Assembly (NCBI RefSeq): GCF_020748185.1
Contig: NZ_JAHZMO010000037.1
Span: 1 to 33,046 of the forward strand
Direction of reading: 5' to 3'
From: Terrisporobacter petrolearius
GTDB taxonomy: Bacteria; Bacillota; Clostridia; Peptostreptococcales; Peptostreptococcaceae
Length of the DNA stretch: 33,046 nucleotides
Numbering within the stretch: the first letter of the stretch is position 1; each line of letters begins with the position of its first letter. The notes under the pieces were generated by a model that was given only the letters and a program-made list of their open reading frames with translations, was not told the origin of the DNA and ran no database searches. This document shows, in pieces, positions 26,512 to 33,046 of the stretch. The position numbers and the translations under genes are program-made.

Positions 26512-27429
26512 ATGAAGTATCCAAAGCCTTTGGAAAAAAAAGATACAATAGGCCTAATTGCACCAGCAGGACCTTTAAGAGATATAAAAATAGAAGAAAT
26601 AAAATATGAATTAAATAGATTGGGTTATGAAGTTAAAATAGGAAAGAGTTGTTACTTATCATACAAAGGATATTTAAGCGGCAAAGACAAAGATAGAGCT
26701 TTAGATTTAGAAAGAATGTTTTTAGATAAAAATATAGACGCTATTATTTGTGTTAGAGGAGGGTATGGGTGTGCCAGAATTCTCGATTTAATAGACTTTA
26801 CTATAATTAGAGATAATCCTAAGATATTTATAGGTTTTTCTGATGTTACAGCTCTTCACATAGCTATAAATCAGCTATCTAACTTAGCAACTTATCACGG
26901 CATTATGGCAGCAAGTATAAAAAAATGGGATGAATTTACTTATAGATCACTGATAAAAGCTTTAAATTTTAAAGAAGAATTAATAATTGAAAATCCATCT
27001 AATGAAAACTTAGTATCTTTATATGAAGGTATTTGTGAAGGGGTGATAACAGGAGGCAATTTATCCGTGATTGTTTCAACGTTAGGAACTAAATATGAAA
27101 TAGACACTAAAAATAAAATATTATTTATAGAGGAAATAGGAGAATATACTTATAAAGTTGATAAAATGTTAAATCATATGCAAATGGCGGGAAAATTTAA
27201 TGATTGTAAAGGAATAATATTTGGAGAATTTACAAATTGTAAAAAAGCATTTCAAAATGACGAAGGAATTTTAAATATACTTAAGGAGATTGCTATAAAA
27301 AATAAAAAGCCAACCATATGCAATTTGAAGTCTGGTCACTGTATGCCTATGGTTACCATACCTTTAAATATGAATTGTTACCTTAACTCTTATGAAAAAA
27401 AAATAAAAATAATAAAAAGTATAAATTAA
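26512..27429 (+). CDS. LD-carboxypeptidase (peptidase family S66)
   Basis: The 305-residue protein has the S66 marks: LIAPAGPLRD (15-24), CVRGGYGCAR (80-89), nucleophile Ser110 in FIGFSDVTALH, glutamate in LFIEEIGEYTYKVDKML (Glu207/208) and His276 in KSGHCMP. Family members cleave the terminal D-amino acid from tetrapeptides in peptidoglycan recycling, or microcin C-like peptides (MccF). No signal peptide, so it acts in the cytosol. An ATG at 26500 is in frame, but GGGGGAT lies between it and the ATG at 26512, which is preferred. Confidence 0.9.
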   Translation: MKYPKPLEKKDTIGLIAPAGPLRDIKIEEIKYELNRLGYEVKIGKSCYLSYKGYLSGKDKDRALDLERMFLDKNIDAIICVRGGYGCARILDLIDFTIIRDNPKIFIGFSDVTALHIAINQLSNLATYHGIMAASIKKWDEFTYRSLIKALNFKEELIIENPSNENLVSLYEGICEGVITGGNLSVIVSTLGTKYEIDTKNKILFIEEIGEYTYKVDKMLNHMQMAGKFNDCKGIIFGEFTNCKKAFQNDEGILNILKEIAIKNKKPTICNLKSGHCMPMVTIPLNMNCYLNSYEKKIKIIKSIN

Positions 27430-27447
27430 GGATAGTAAACTATCCTT
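27428..27447. terminator. Small hairpin after the LD-carboxypeptidase gene
   Basis: AAGGATAG and CTATCCTT pair around TAAA. No T run follows on either strand, so termination may be weak. On the minus strand it directly follows a short hydrophobic reading frame. Confidence 0.45.
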
Positions 27448-27529
27448 AAGATGATTTATTTTGAGGTGTAACCAATGCTAATAAAATAGCACAAACAAGA
27501 AATAAACGAAATGACAAAATGATCACCAC
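27446..27529 (-). CDS. Possible 27-residue hydrophobic peptide
   Basis: A GTG start preceded by AAAAGGAAT begins a frame VVIILSFRLFLVCAILLALV then TPQNKSS. It is one membrane-spanning stretch with a short polar tail, followed at once by a hairpin. This resembles small membrane peptides, including type I toxins, but no antitoxin RNA can be recognised. Length is too short to be sure it is a gene. Confidence 0.3.
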   Translation of the reverse strand: MVIILSFRLFLVCAILLALVTPQNKSS

Positions 27530-27607
27530 ATTCCTTTTTATATTATGTATATTTAAATAAATGTGGTATAATTCATATTAAGTACAATTTTGGCAGGAGG
27601 AATTAAC

Positions 27608-28249
27608 ATGTCTGATGATAGAATAATTGATTTTAATGAACTAAAAAATAAAGTGAAAGACAGTGATGTGGATAAATTTGAAAATTATATGTATGATTTA
27701 TATTTCTCTGTGGCAGATGGAAGTATGACTATGTCTCAATTTACATCTAAAATATATGAATATATGAGAGAAAATAATATATCTCAAGAAAAGTTTTTGA
27801 AAATGCAAAATAGATTAATGGAAAGATATGGGGTGGATCCAGCAGAATTGGACCAACAAATAAAAAATCTTGGTTTAAACCCTAATAGCTTAAGCTTTGA
27901 TGATTTAAATAAATTTAATCCTACAAACAATAAAAACAATACAAACGATACACAAAATACAATAAATGAAATAAAAGAAAAAATAGACTATGATATAGAT
28001 AAAAATTCTGATTTTTATAAAAAGTATAATAAAGATTTAGAAAGTAAGGTACTAATAACAACTTTTTTAAAGAATGAAGTAAATGATATGAAAATTATTA
28101 TTGAAAAAGAGAAGGTAACTTTAATTAGCGAAGGTTCTATAAATTTAGTAGATGCTCAACTAAATGAATTATTATTATCATATAAAGGTATTAAAAATAA
28201 AAAATTAAAAATAACTATTTGTGAAAAATGCAAAGAGTATGATTATTAA
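27608..28249 (+). CDS. DUF3867-like protein of unknown function
   Basis: The 213-residue protein begins MSDDRIIDFNELKNKVKDSD and has a helical N-terminal half (1-100), an Asn/Thr-rich hinge (102-118) and a C-terminal alpha/beta part ending ICEKCKEYDY. I believe it belongs to the clostridial DUF3867 family, from recall of the N-terminal sequence. It is soluble and acidic with no signal peptide. GGAGGA precedes the ATG, and TATAAT near 27567 may be its -10 element. Confidence 0.65.
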   Translation: MSDDRIIDFNELKNKVKDSDVDKFENYMYDLYFSVADGSMTMSQFTSKIYEYMRENNISQEKFLKMQNRLMERYGVDPAELDQQIKNLGLNPNSLSFDDLNKFNPTNNKNNTNDTQNTINEIKEKIDYDIDKNSDFYKKYNKDLESKVLITTFLKNEVNDMKIIIEKEKVTLISEGSINLVDAQLNELLLSYKGIKNKKLKITICEKCKEYDY

Positions 28250-28278
28250 AATACACTTCAATGGAAGTGTATTTTTTT
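28249..28278 (+). terminator. Terminator after the DUF3867-like gene
   Basis: ATACACTTC and GAAGTGTAT form a 9-bp stem with an AATG loop, followed by a T run. Confidence 0.88.
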
Positions 28279-28372
28279 ATGAAATATTTTTCTATAAGAT
28301 TTTAAATATTATGGATTTATTGTAAGATGTGAAATACAATAGGGGTATAAGGGGGGAATGGAGGAATAGAAA

Positions 28373-28624
28373 ATGATATTAACAGTAGTAAAGGAAACTT
28401 TATTATTATTTTTAGCGTTATTTTTAGGTATTAATGAAATTTATATTTTAGGAATACCAACGATTTTAATTATTTCATGTTTTTGTACGGCTGGATTATT
28501 TTACACAGGATTTGAAGAAATATTAGAAAATACTGAATCACAAGACTGTACATTAGGAATTATAAACATTTTCCTTGGCTTTGTATTGTTAGGTATGACA
28601 CTTACAAACAATATAAGAGTCTAA
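28373..28624 (+). CDS. Small membrane protein of unknown function
   Basis: The 83-residue protein has three hydrophobic segments (about 3-19, 24-44 and 60-77), with one acidic loop (EEILENTESQD) between the second and third. No family is recognised. GGAGGA lies upstream of the ATG, and a strong terminator follows. Confidence 0.65.
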   Translation: MILTVVKETLLLFLALFLGINEIYILGIPTILIISCFCTAGLFYTGFEEILENTESQDCTLGIINIFLGFVLLGMTLTNNIRV

Positions 28625-28640
28625 TTTGCAATTATAATAA

Positions 28641-28676
28641 AAAGGTGTTATTTCCAAAAGAAATAACACCTTTTAG
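28641..28676 (+). terminator. Terminator after the small membrane protein gene
   Basis: AAAGGTGTTATTTC pairs with GAAATAACACCTTT, a 14-bp stem around a 5-base loop, followed by further T residues. It also serves the convergent broken gene. Confidence 0.88.
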
Positions 28677-28681
28677 TTTAA

Positions 28682-28930
28682 TTATATTGAAATACTTTTA
28701 ACTACATCAATTCCGTTTTGCATCATACTATTGAAAAAAACTGTGTTTAAAAAATCACCACTATGAATCATATCTATATCGTAAGTTTCAACCAAATTCA
28801 TAGGAACTATAATTTTTTTGTCTAAGTTATTTTTATTAAAATATGTTTTTAAGGTTATGGTTAATTAATAGACACAAATATCAGTACAGCATCCTACGAC
28901 TATAAAATTATCTAATATTTTTTCCATCAT
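28682..28930 (-). pseudogene. Broken cysteine hydrolase (isochorismatase/nicotinamidase-like)
   Basis: Read on the minus strand, the sequence gives ILDNFIVVGCCTDICVY, a stop codon, then LTITLKTYFNKNNLDKKIIV and VPMNLVETYDIDMIHSGDFL in the same frame. The VGCCTDICV motif contains the catalytic cysteine of isochorismatase-fold amidases such as nicotinamidase. The stop replaces what is usually Gln. The N-terminal two-fifths, with the catalytic Asp and metal ligands, is missing; only C-terminal DNA remains. It cannot be an active enzyme. Confidence 0.7.
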
Positions 28931-29040
28931 AAAACCTTCCAGTATAATATAATCTTATTTTATATTTATTGGGAAATTACGTAAATATATGTGTATATAC
29001 AATTTGAGAAAAAATTAAATTGTAATTTTATAAATAAAGA

Positions 29041-29781
29041 TTAAATTTGCTTGTTTATTGAGGAGATGATATTAGGAAAATCAGTAAATATACCATCTAC
29101 TTTAAGCTTTAATAGTTTTTCGTATTCTTCAACAGTGTTTACTGTATAACAAAGAATTTGTAAATCTCTTCTGTGGCATTTATTAATAAAATATTTGTCT
29201 GTAATAGAATAACTACTACTTATATAAGTAGATTTATTTTTTATAGCTTTTGAAAAGATCATACTTTTAAGTCTATATTTATAAAATCTTTCACTTATCA
29301 AATAAGACCTTAATATTTTAGGACAAAGGGTTTTTACTTTATGAAGGCTTTTCATCCTAAAAGAAGACATAATTACCCTTCTTTCCATTTTTAAGTCCTT
29401 TACTAAGTTAATTACATTTTCTTCTAAGTTTCTATATTTTATTTTATTATTTTTTACTTCTATGTTTATTATAAAGTTTGTAGGTTTAAATAATATAAGA
29501 ACCTCTTTTAGAGTAGGTATTTTGCAGTCCTTGTTATTTTCATAATTTTTAAAATTAGAATTTAAAGATTGAAGTTCTTTTAAAGTCATATCTTTAACAT
29601 AACCGGTACCATTAAATGTTCTGTCAACTTTTTCATCGTGTATAACTACAAGATGATTGTCTTTTGTTTTTTGAACATCTAGCTCTATGCCATATATGTT
29701 TAAGTTAAGGCATTTCTTAAAGGCTAGCATGGTGTTTTCTGGATAAAATCCACTTAGTCCTCTATGGGCGATTATTTTCAT
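29041..29781 (-). CDS. Glycerophosphodiester phosphodiesterase
   Basis: The 246-residue GDPD protein hydrolyses glycerophosphodiesters to glycerol 3-phosphate and an alcohol. Residues of the family are present: His6 and Arg7 (IAHRG), Glu15-Asn16 (YPENT), Glu33 and Asp35 (GIELDVQ) and His48 (VVIHDE). There is no signal peptide, so it acts in the cytosol on imported or recycled lipid headgroups. GGAGG precedes the ATG. It reads in the same direction as the ABC-F gene upstream, with a palindromic hairpin between. Confidence 0.93.
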   Translation of the reverse strand: MKIIAHRGLSGFYPENTMLAFKKCLNLNIYGIELDVQKTKDNHLVVIHDEKVDRTFNGTGYVKDMTLKELQSLNSNFKNYENNKDCKIPTLKEVLILFKPTNFIINIEVKNNKIKYRNLEENVINLVKDLKMERRVIMSSFRMKSLHKVKTLCPKILRSYLISERFYKYRLKSMIFSKAIKNKSTYISSSYSITDKYFINKCHRRDLQILCYTVNTVEEYEKLLKLKVDGIFTDFPNIISSINKQI

Positions 29782-29806
29782 TATTTAAACCTCCAAACTA
29801 AATTAT

Positions 29807-29854
29807 AAGCAACAGTCTAAGTCTGCCACGAAGTAAAGACTTAGACGTTGGCTT
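29807..29854. repeat. Palindrome between the ABC-F and GDPD genes
   Basis: A perfect 10-bp stem (GTCTAAGTCT 29815-29824, AGACTTAGAC 29837-29846) is extended by CAAC/GTTG and AAG/CTT with single-base bulges. No T run follows on the minus strand. It may be a weak terminator, a processing hairpin, or one copy of a dispersed repeat. Confidence 0.55.
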
Positions 29855-29871
29855 TATGAACGAAGGGACCA

Positions 29872-31782
29872 TTATTTCTGGTTAGATATTTCTTCTGCTA
29901 GATTGTTTAAATATTCCCATCTTTCATATTTATGTTCTAATTCTTTTTCTAACTTTTCTTTTTCATTCATTATTTCTTGAAGTTTTGTAAAGTTTGTTGC
30001 AAACTTACTTGTATCTCCTTCAAGTTTTTCTATTTTTTCTTCTAATTTAGCAATATCATCATCAATAGTATCAAACTCTCTTTGTTCATTAAAAGAGAAT
30101 TTAAGTTTTTTATCGTTTTTAGGTTTTTCTTTTTTAAGTTTTTCTTCTTTTGAGATACTTTGAGCAAATTCTTCAAATTCTATTTTTTCATTTTCTCTAT
30201 ATACTAGATAATCACTATAATTTCCTGTATATATATGAATCTTGCCCCTACCTTCATATGCAAATATTTTATTACAAATTCTATCAAGGAAGTATCTATC
30301 ATGGGATACAGTTATAACTACACCTTTGAATTCATCCAAGTAGTCCTCAAGACGATTTAAAGTTTCTATATCTAAGTCATTTGTAGGTTCGTCTAGTAAA
30401 AGGACATTAGGTGCAGACATTAAAATTCTAAGAAGGTGTAATCTTCTTCTTTCGCCACCAGACAACTTTCTAATATAAGTATACTGCATAGTTCCATCAA
30501 ATAAGAATTTTTCACACATTTGAGAAGCTGTGATTTTACTTCCATCAGCAGTTGTAATGTAGTCACTTTCTTCTTTTATATAATCAATGGCTCTCATATC
30601 AGGATGCATGTGTGAATCATCTTGAGAAAAGCAACCTATTTTAACTGTTTCACCTACTTCAATCTCACCACTATCTGGTTTGATTTTACCGTCAAGTATG
30701 TTAATTAGAGTAGATTTGCCTAATCCATTTTTCCCTATAATACCTATTCTGTCATGTCTAGCTAAAGTATATTCCAAATTATCTATTACTTTTTTATCAT
30801 CAAATGTTTTAGATATATTGTGAATTTCTATGATTTTATTTCCAAGTCTTGATGAACCTACAGATATATCTAATTTTTCATCAATTGTATTTTTGTCTGC
30901 ATTAACAAGTTCATCAAATCTTTGTAGTCTTGCCTTTTGTTTAGTGCTACGGGCCTGTGCTCCACGTCTAACCCAAGCAAGTTCTTTTCTAAGTAGGTTT
31001 TGACGTTTAAGTTCTGATGATTGCTCTAAATCAAGTCTTTCAGCTTTTTTTTCTAAGAAAACAGAATAGTTACCTTCATAGCTAAATAGGCTACCTTTGT
31101 CTAATTCTATTATTCTATTAGTAACTCTATCTAAGAAATATCTATCATGAGTTATCATAAGTAATGAACCTTTAAATTTATTTAGATATTCTTCTAGCCA
31201 GTCTATTGTATCGTTGTCTAAGTGGTTAGTAGGCTCGTCTAGTATTAACAACTCACAAGGAGTGATTAAAGCAGAAGCAAGAGAAACTCTTTTTCTTTGT
31301 CCTCCAGATAATTCTTTGACTTTTTGGTTAAAGTCTTTTATACCTAATTTCATAAGTACAGTTTTTGCATCACTTTCCAAATCCCATAGATTTAAATCAT
31401 CCATTTTACTTTGAAGAGAAAGTAGTGTATTGTTTAATTTTTCATCATAAGTATGATTTATTTTTTCTAATATATCTTGGTATTGACCTATTAATTTCAT
31501 TTCAGAAGAAGTACCCTTAAACACTTGTTCAAGAACAGTGGCTTCTTCATCGTAGTATGGGTTTTGTGGAAGATACTCAATTCTAACTTTATTAGCTTTG
31601 ATTATAGTTCCAGTTTCACTTTCTTCGCTACCAGCTATTATTTTTAATAAAGTAGATTTACCAGTACCATTAACACCGATAAGTCCTATTTTTTCTCCTT
31701 CATTTATACCTAGAGAAATATTATTTAATAATGTTTTTTCTGAGTAGTTTTTACTTATATTTTCTAAGCTTATTAAATTCAT
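29872..31782 (-). CDS. uup: ABC-F ATPase, Uup-type
   Basis: The 636-residue protein has two ABC domains and no membrane segments. Walker A motifs are GVNGTGKST and GKNGLGKST; signatures are LSGGQRKRVSLA and LSGGERRRLHLL; Walker B motifs LILDEPTNHLD and LLLDEPTNDLD. The linker has KELAWVRRGAQARSTKQKAR, and the C-terminus (about 540-636) is a charged coiled coil; both point to Uup within the ABC-F group. Such proteins act on ribosomes or DNA repair rather than transport. AAAGGTGAT precedes the ATG at 31782; a nearby upstream in-frame codon has no separate SD. Confidence 0.88.
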   Translation of the reverse strand: MNLISLENISKNYSEKTLLNNISLGINEGEKIGLIGVNGTGKSTLLKIIAGSEESETGTIIKANKVRIEYLPQNPYYDEEATVLEQVFKGTSSEMKLIGQYQDILEKINHTYDEKLNNTLLSLQSKMDDLNLWDLESDAKTVLMKLGIKDFNQKVKELSGGQRKRVSLASALITPCELLILDEPTNHLDNDTIDWLEEYLNKFKGSLLMITHDRYFLDRVTNRIIELDKGSLFSYEGNYSVFLEKKAERLDLEQSSELKRQNLLRKELAWVRRGAQARSTKQKARLQRFDELVNADKNTIDEKLDISVGSSRLGNKIIEIHNISKTFDDKKVIDNLEYTLARHDRIGIIGKNGLGKSTLINILDGKIKPDSGEIEVGETVKIGCFSQDDSHMHPDMRAIDYIKEESDYITTADGSKITASQMCEKFLFDGTMQYTYIRKLSGGERRRLHLLRILMSAPNVLLLDEPTNDLDIETLNRLEDYLDEFKGVVITVSHDRYFLDRICNKIFAYEGRGKIHIYTGNYSDYLVYRENEKIEFEEFAQSISKEEKLKKEKPKNDKKLKFSFNEQREFDTIDDDIAKLEEKIEKLEGDTSKFATNFTKLQEIMNEKEKLEKELEHKYERWEYLNNLAEEISNQK

Positions 31783-32068
31783 TTCTATCACCTTTGCTTA
31801 TTATCTTTTATTATATTTATAGATAAAATTATAAAAAACAGCGATTTTTAAATATAGCAATAATATTTTAAATCTTATTTATGTTTTTATAATTATTAGT
31901 CAAAATATAAACTTATTATAACTCAAATACATATTCATAGACTAGTTATTTTGAAAAGTTAAAATTTTTATAAATGAAAGTTTGATGTTTATTGAAAAGA
32001 TATATAAGATTTATAGTATTATGATTGAAGAAGAGAATTAAAAATATAAAAAAATTAGGAGTGATAAG

Positions 32069-32842
32069 ATGAAATTTTACGTATCTCAGTTAGTAGAAAC
32101 ACAAAAAATTTTACCAATACTAAAAAAGTATGATGTAGGTTTGGAAGTTGTACAGTTTGCAAATCCTTACATATTGGATAATAGATATGAGATTATGGAT
32201 ATATACAAAAAAGAGTTAGAAGACTTATATGGAAATATTGATTTAATAATTCATGGCCCATATGCAGATTTATGTCCTGCAAGTCGAGACAGTGAAATAA
32301 AAAGGATAACAAAGCTTAGAATGGATCAAGCATATGAGGTGGCTAAAGATTTAGGAGCAAAGAAGATACTTTATCATAATGGATACACTCCAAGAACGTA
32401 TACATATGTAGAATGGAAAAATAATGCTTATGATTTTTGGATTGAGTTTTTAAAGGGAAAAAATAATAAGGACATAGTTATAGAAAATGTACTTGATGAA
32501 GATTATGAGCTTTTAGATGATTTAATGAAGAGAACAAATAAAGATAATTTTTCTGTTTGTATAGACATAGGTCATATAAATGCTTACTCTAAAATAAGTG
32601 TGGAAGAATGGATAAATGTTCTTGGCTATAAGCTAAATCATATACATTTACACAATAATCATAAAGATAAAGATAGTCATTATGGAATAAATAAAGGAAG
32701 TATGAATGTAATAAGCATACTTAATAAACTAAATAATATGAATAATGATATAACCGTATCTCTGGAAATTACAGATTTAGAACAGTTAAAGGAATCTTTA
32801 GATATTTTAGTAAAAGAAGGTTTTTTAAAACTAAATATATAA
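32069..32842 (+). CDS. TIM-barrel sugar-phosphate isomerase/epimerase-like protein
   Basis: The 257-residue protein has the xylose-isomerase-like TIM barrel pattern. It includes LEVVQFANPYIL (25-36), LIIHGPYADLCPAS, GAKKILYHNGYTP, IVIENVLDEDYELL with a metal-ligand-type Glu, CIDIGHINAY with Asp/His, and HIHLHNN followed by SLEIT. The metal-binding acidic and His residues are present, so it is probably active, on an unknown sugar or polyol. AGGAGTG precedes the ATG. An IS256-type element begins just past its stop codon. Confidence 0.85.
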   Translation: MKFYVSQLVETQKILPILKKYDVGLEVVQFANPYILDNRYEIMDIYKKELEDLYGNIDLIIHGPYADLCPASRDSEIKRITKLRMDQAYEVAKDLGAKKILYHNGYTPRTYTYVEWKNNAYDFWIEFLKGKNNKDIVIENVLDEDYELLDDLMKRTNKDNFSVCIDIGHINAYSKISVEEWINVLGYKLNHIHLHNNHKDKDSHYGINKGSMNVISILNKLNNMNNDITVSLEITDLEQLKESLDILVKEGFLKLNI

Positions 32843-33046
32843 AAGAGTGTGTGAAAAAAACTCTGTAAATAACAAAATTCAACAGCTTTCTATGATAATA
32901 TTTAATTATTATAGGAGGTTGTTTTATTATGGGAAAAAGAAAACAAAAGCTTAGCGAAGGAAAAGGAAATATCATAGCAAATTTAATTGAAGAGTATGAT
33001 ATTCAAAGCGCTGAAGATATACAAGAAGCCTTAAAAGATCTACTTG
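32843..33046 (+). mobile_element. IS256-family insertion sequence, left end (cut by window edge)
   Basis: The transposase start lies about 85 bases after the stop codon of the preceding gene. The terminal inverted repeat probably lies near 32845-32870, in AGAGTGTGTGAAAAAAACTC; the exact boundary cannot be set without the other end. Confidence 0.55.
32929..33046 (+). CDS. IS256-family transposase, N-terminal part
   Basis: The first 39 residues, starting MGKRKQKLSEGKGNIIANLI and then EEYDIQSAEDIQEALKDLL, are the typical N-terminus of IS256/mutator-type DDE transposases. The catalytic part is outside the window. GGAGG lies upstream of the ATG. Confidence 0.85.
   Translation, partial: MGKRKQKLSEGKGNIIANLIEEYDIQSAEDIQEALKDLL

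Noticed and set aside
29782..29871. T-box-like element before the GDPD gene
   Set aside because: GGTCCCTTCG on the minus strand recalls a T-box terminator arm, but the conserved T-box sequence and specifier stem are absent and the region is too short.
31792..32068. Possible gene or RNA in the spacer between ABC-F and the TIM-barrel gene
   Set aside because: Only AT-rich sequence with no open frame of note, no stable hairpin and no recognised RNA; probably just divergent promoters.

Overview
The DNA is very AT-rich, with Firmicutes-style G-rich Shine-Dalgarno sites, several TTG starts and clostridial protein families (YlbF-like, DUF3867-like, TSCPD, DUF1294). This suggests a low-GC anaerobe of the Clostridia, possibly Peptostreptococcaceae. 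The family assignment is an inference. No rRNA, tRNA or CRISPR array was seen. Partial insertion sequences sit at both edges: an IS3-type end on the left and an IS256-type start on the right.

Layout. 1-214: IS3-type end. 337-3025: leftward block of an isoleucine-2-epimerase-like aminotransferase, a YlbF-like protein and a pyridoxal kinase. 3247-6181: exported amidase-domain protein, cold-shock protein, unknown protein, CBS-domain protein. 6338-7704: decayed cation P-type ATPase. 7860-10604: Lrp/AsnC regulator, parvulin foldase, small membrane proteins, TSCPD protein. 10605-11515: no intact gene, but a decayed cysteine-rich redox protein. 11516-16295: small acidic protein, secreted CAP protein with an Asn-rich repeat linker, GyrI-like protein, SodC-like protein, a methyltransferase/lipoprotein/DUF1294 operon and a second cold-shock gene. 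16509-18701: glycerol kinase, and a GntR-RCK_C regulator resembling the c-di-AMP sensor BusR. 24651-32842: a Gfo/Idh/MocA-like protein, YrvL-like membrane protein, LD-carboxypeptidase, DUF3867-like protein, a broken cysteine hydrolase, a GDPD phosphodiesterase, a Uup-type ABC-F protein and a TIM-barrel isomerase.

The most notable object is a compact Tn554-like element at about 18918-23702. It has three overlapping tyrosine recombinase genes and a small HTH/coiled-coil accessory gene, and no cargo. Its ends can be read to the base. 13-bp inverted repeats lie just inside direct copies of AAAATG, so the circular form would have two perfect 12-bp arms around a 6-bp core. The core contains the start codon of a DMT (EamA) transporter. 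The insertion therefore parted that gene's promoter and Shine-Dalgarno (left) from its ATG (right). Removing the element in silico restores an ordinary SD-ATG start.

The BusR-like regulator and the DMT transporter were divergent neighbours before insertion, so the transporter may be a regulatory target. At least three pseudogenes plus the IS ends show that this segment is decaying and being remodelled by mobile DNA.
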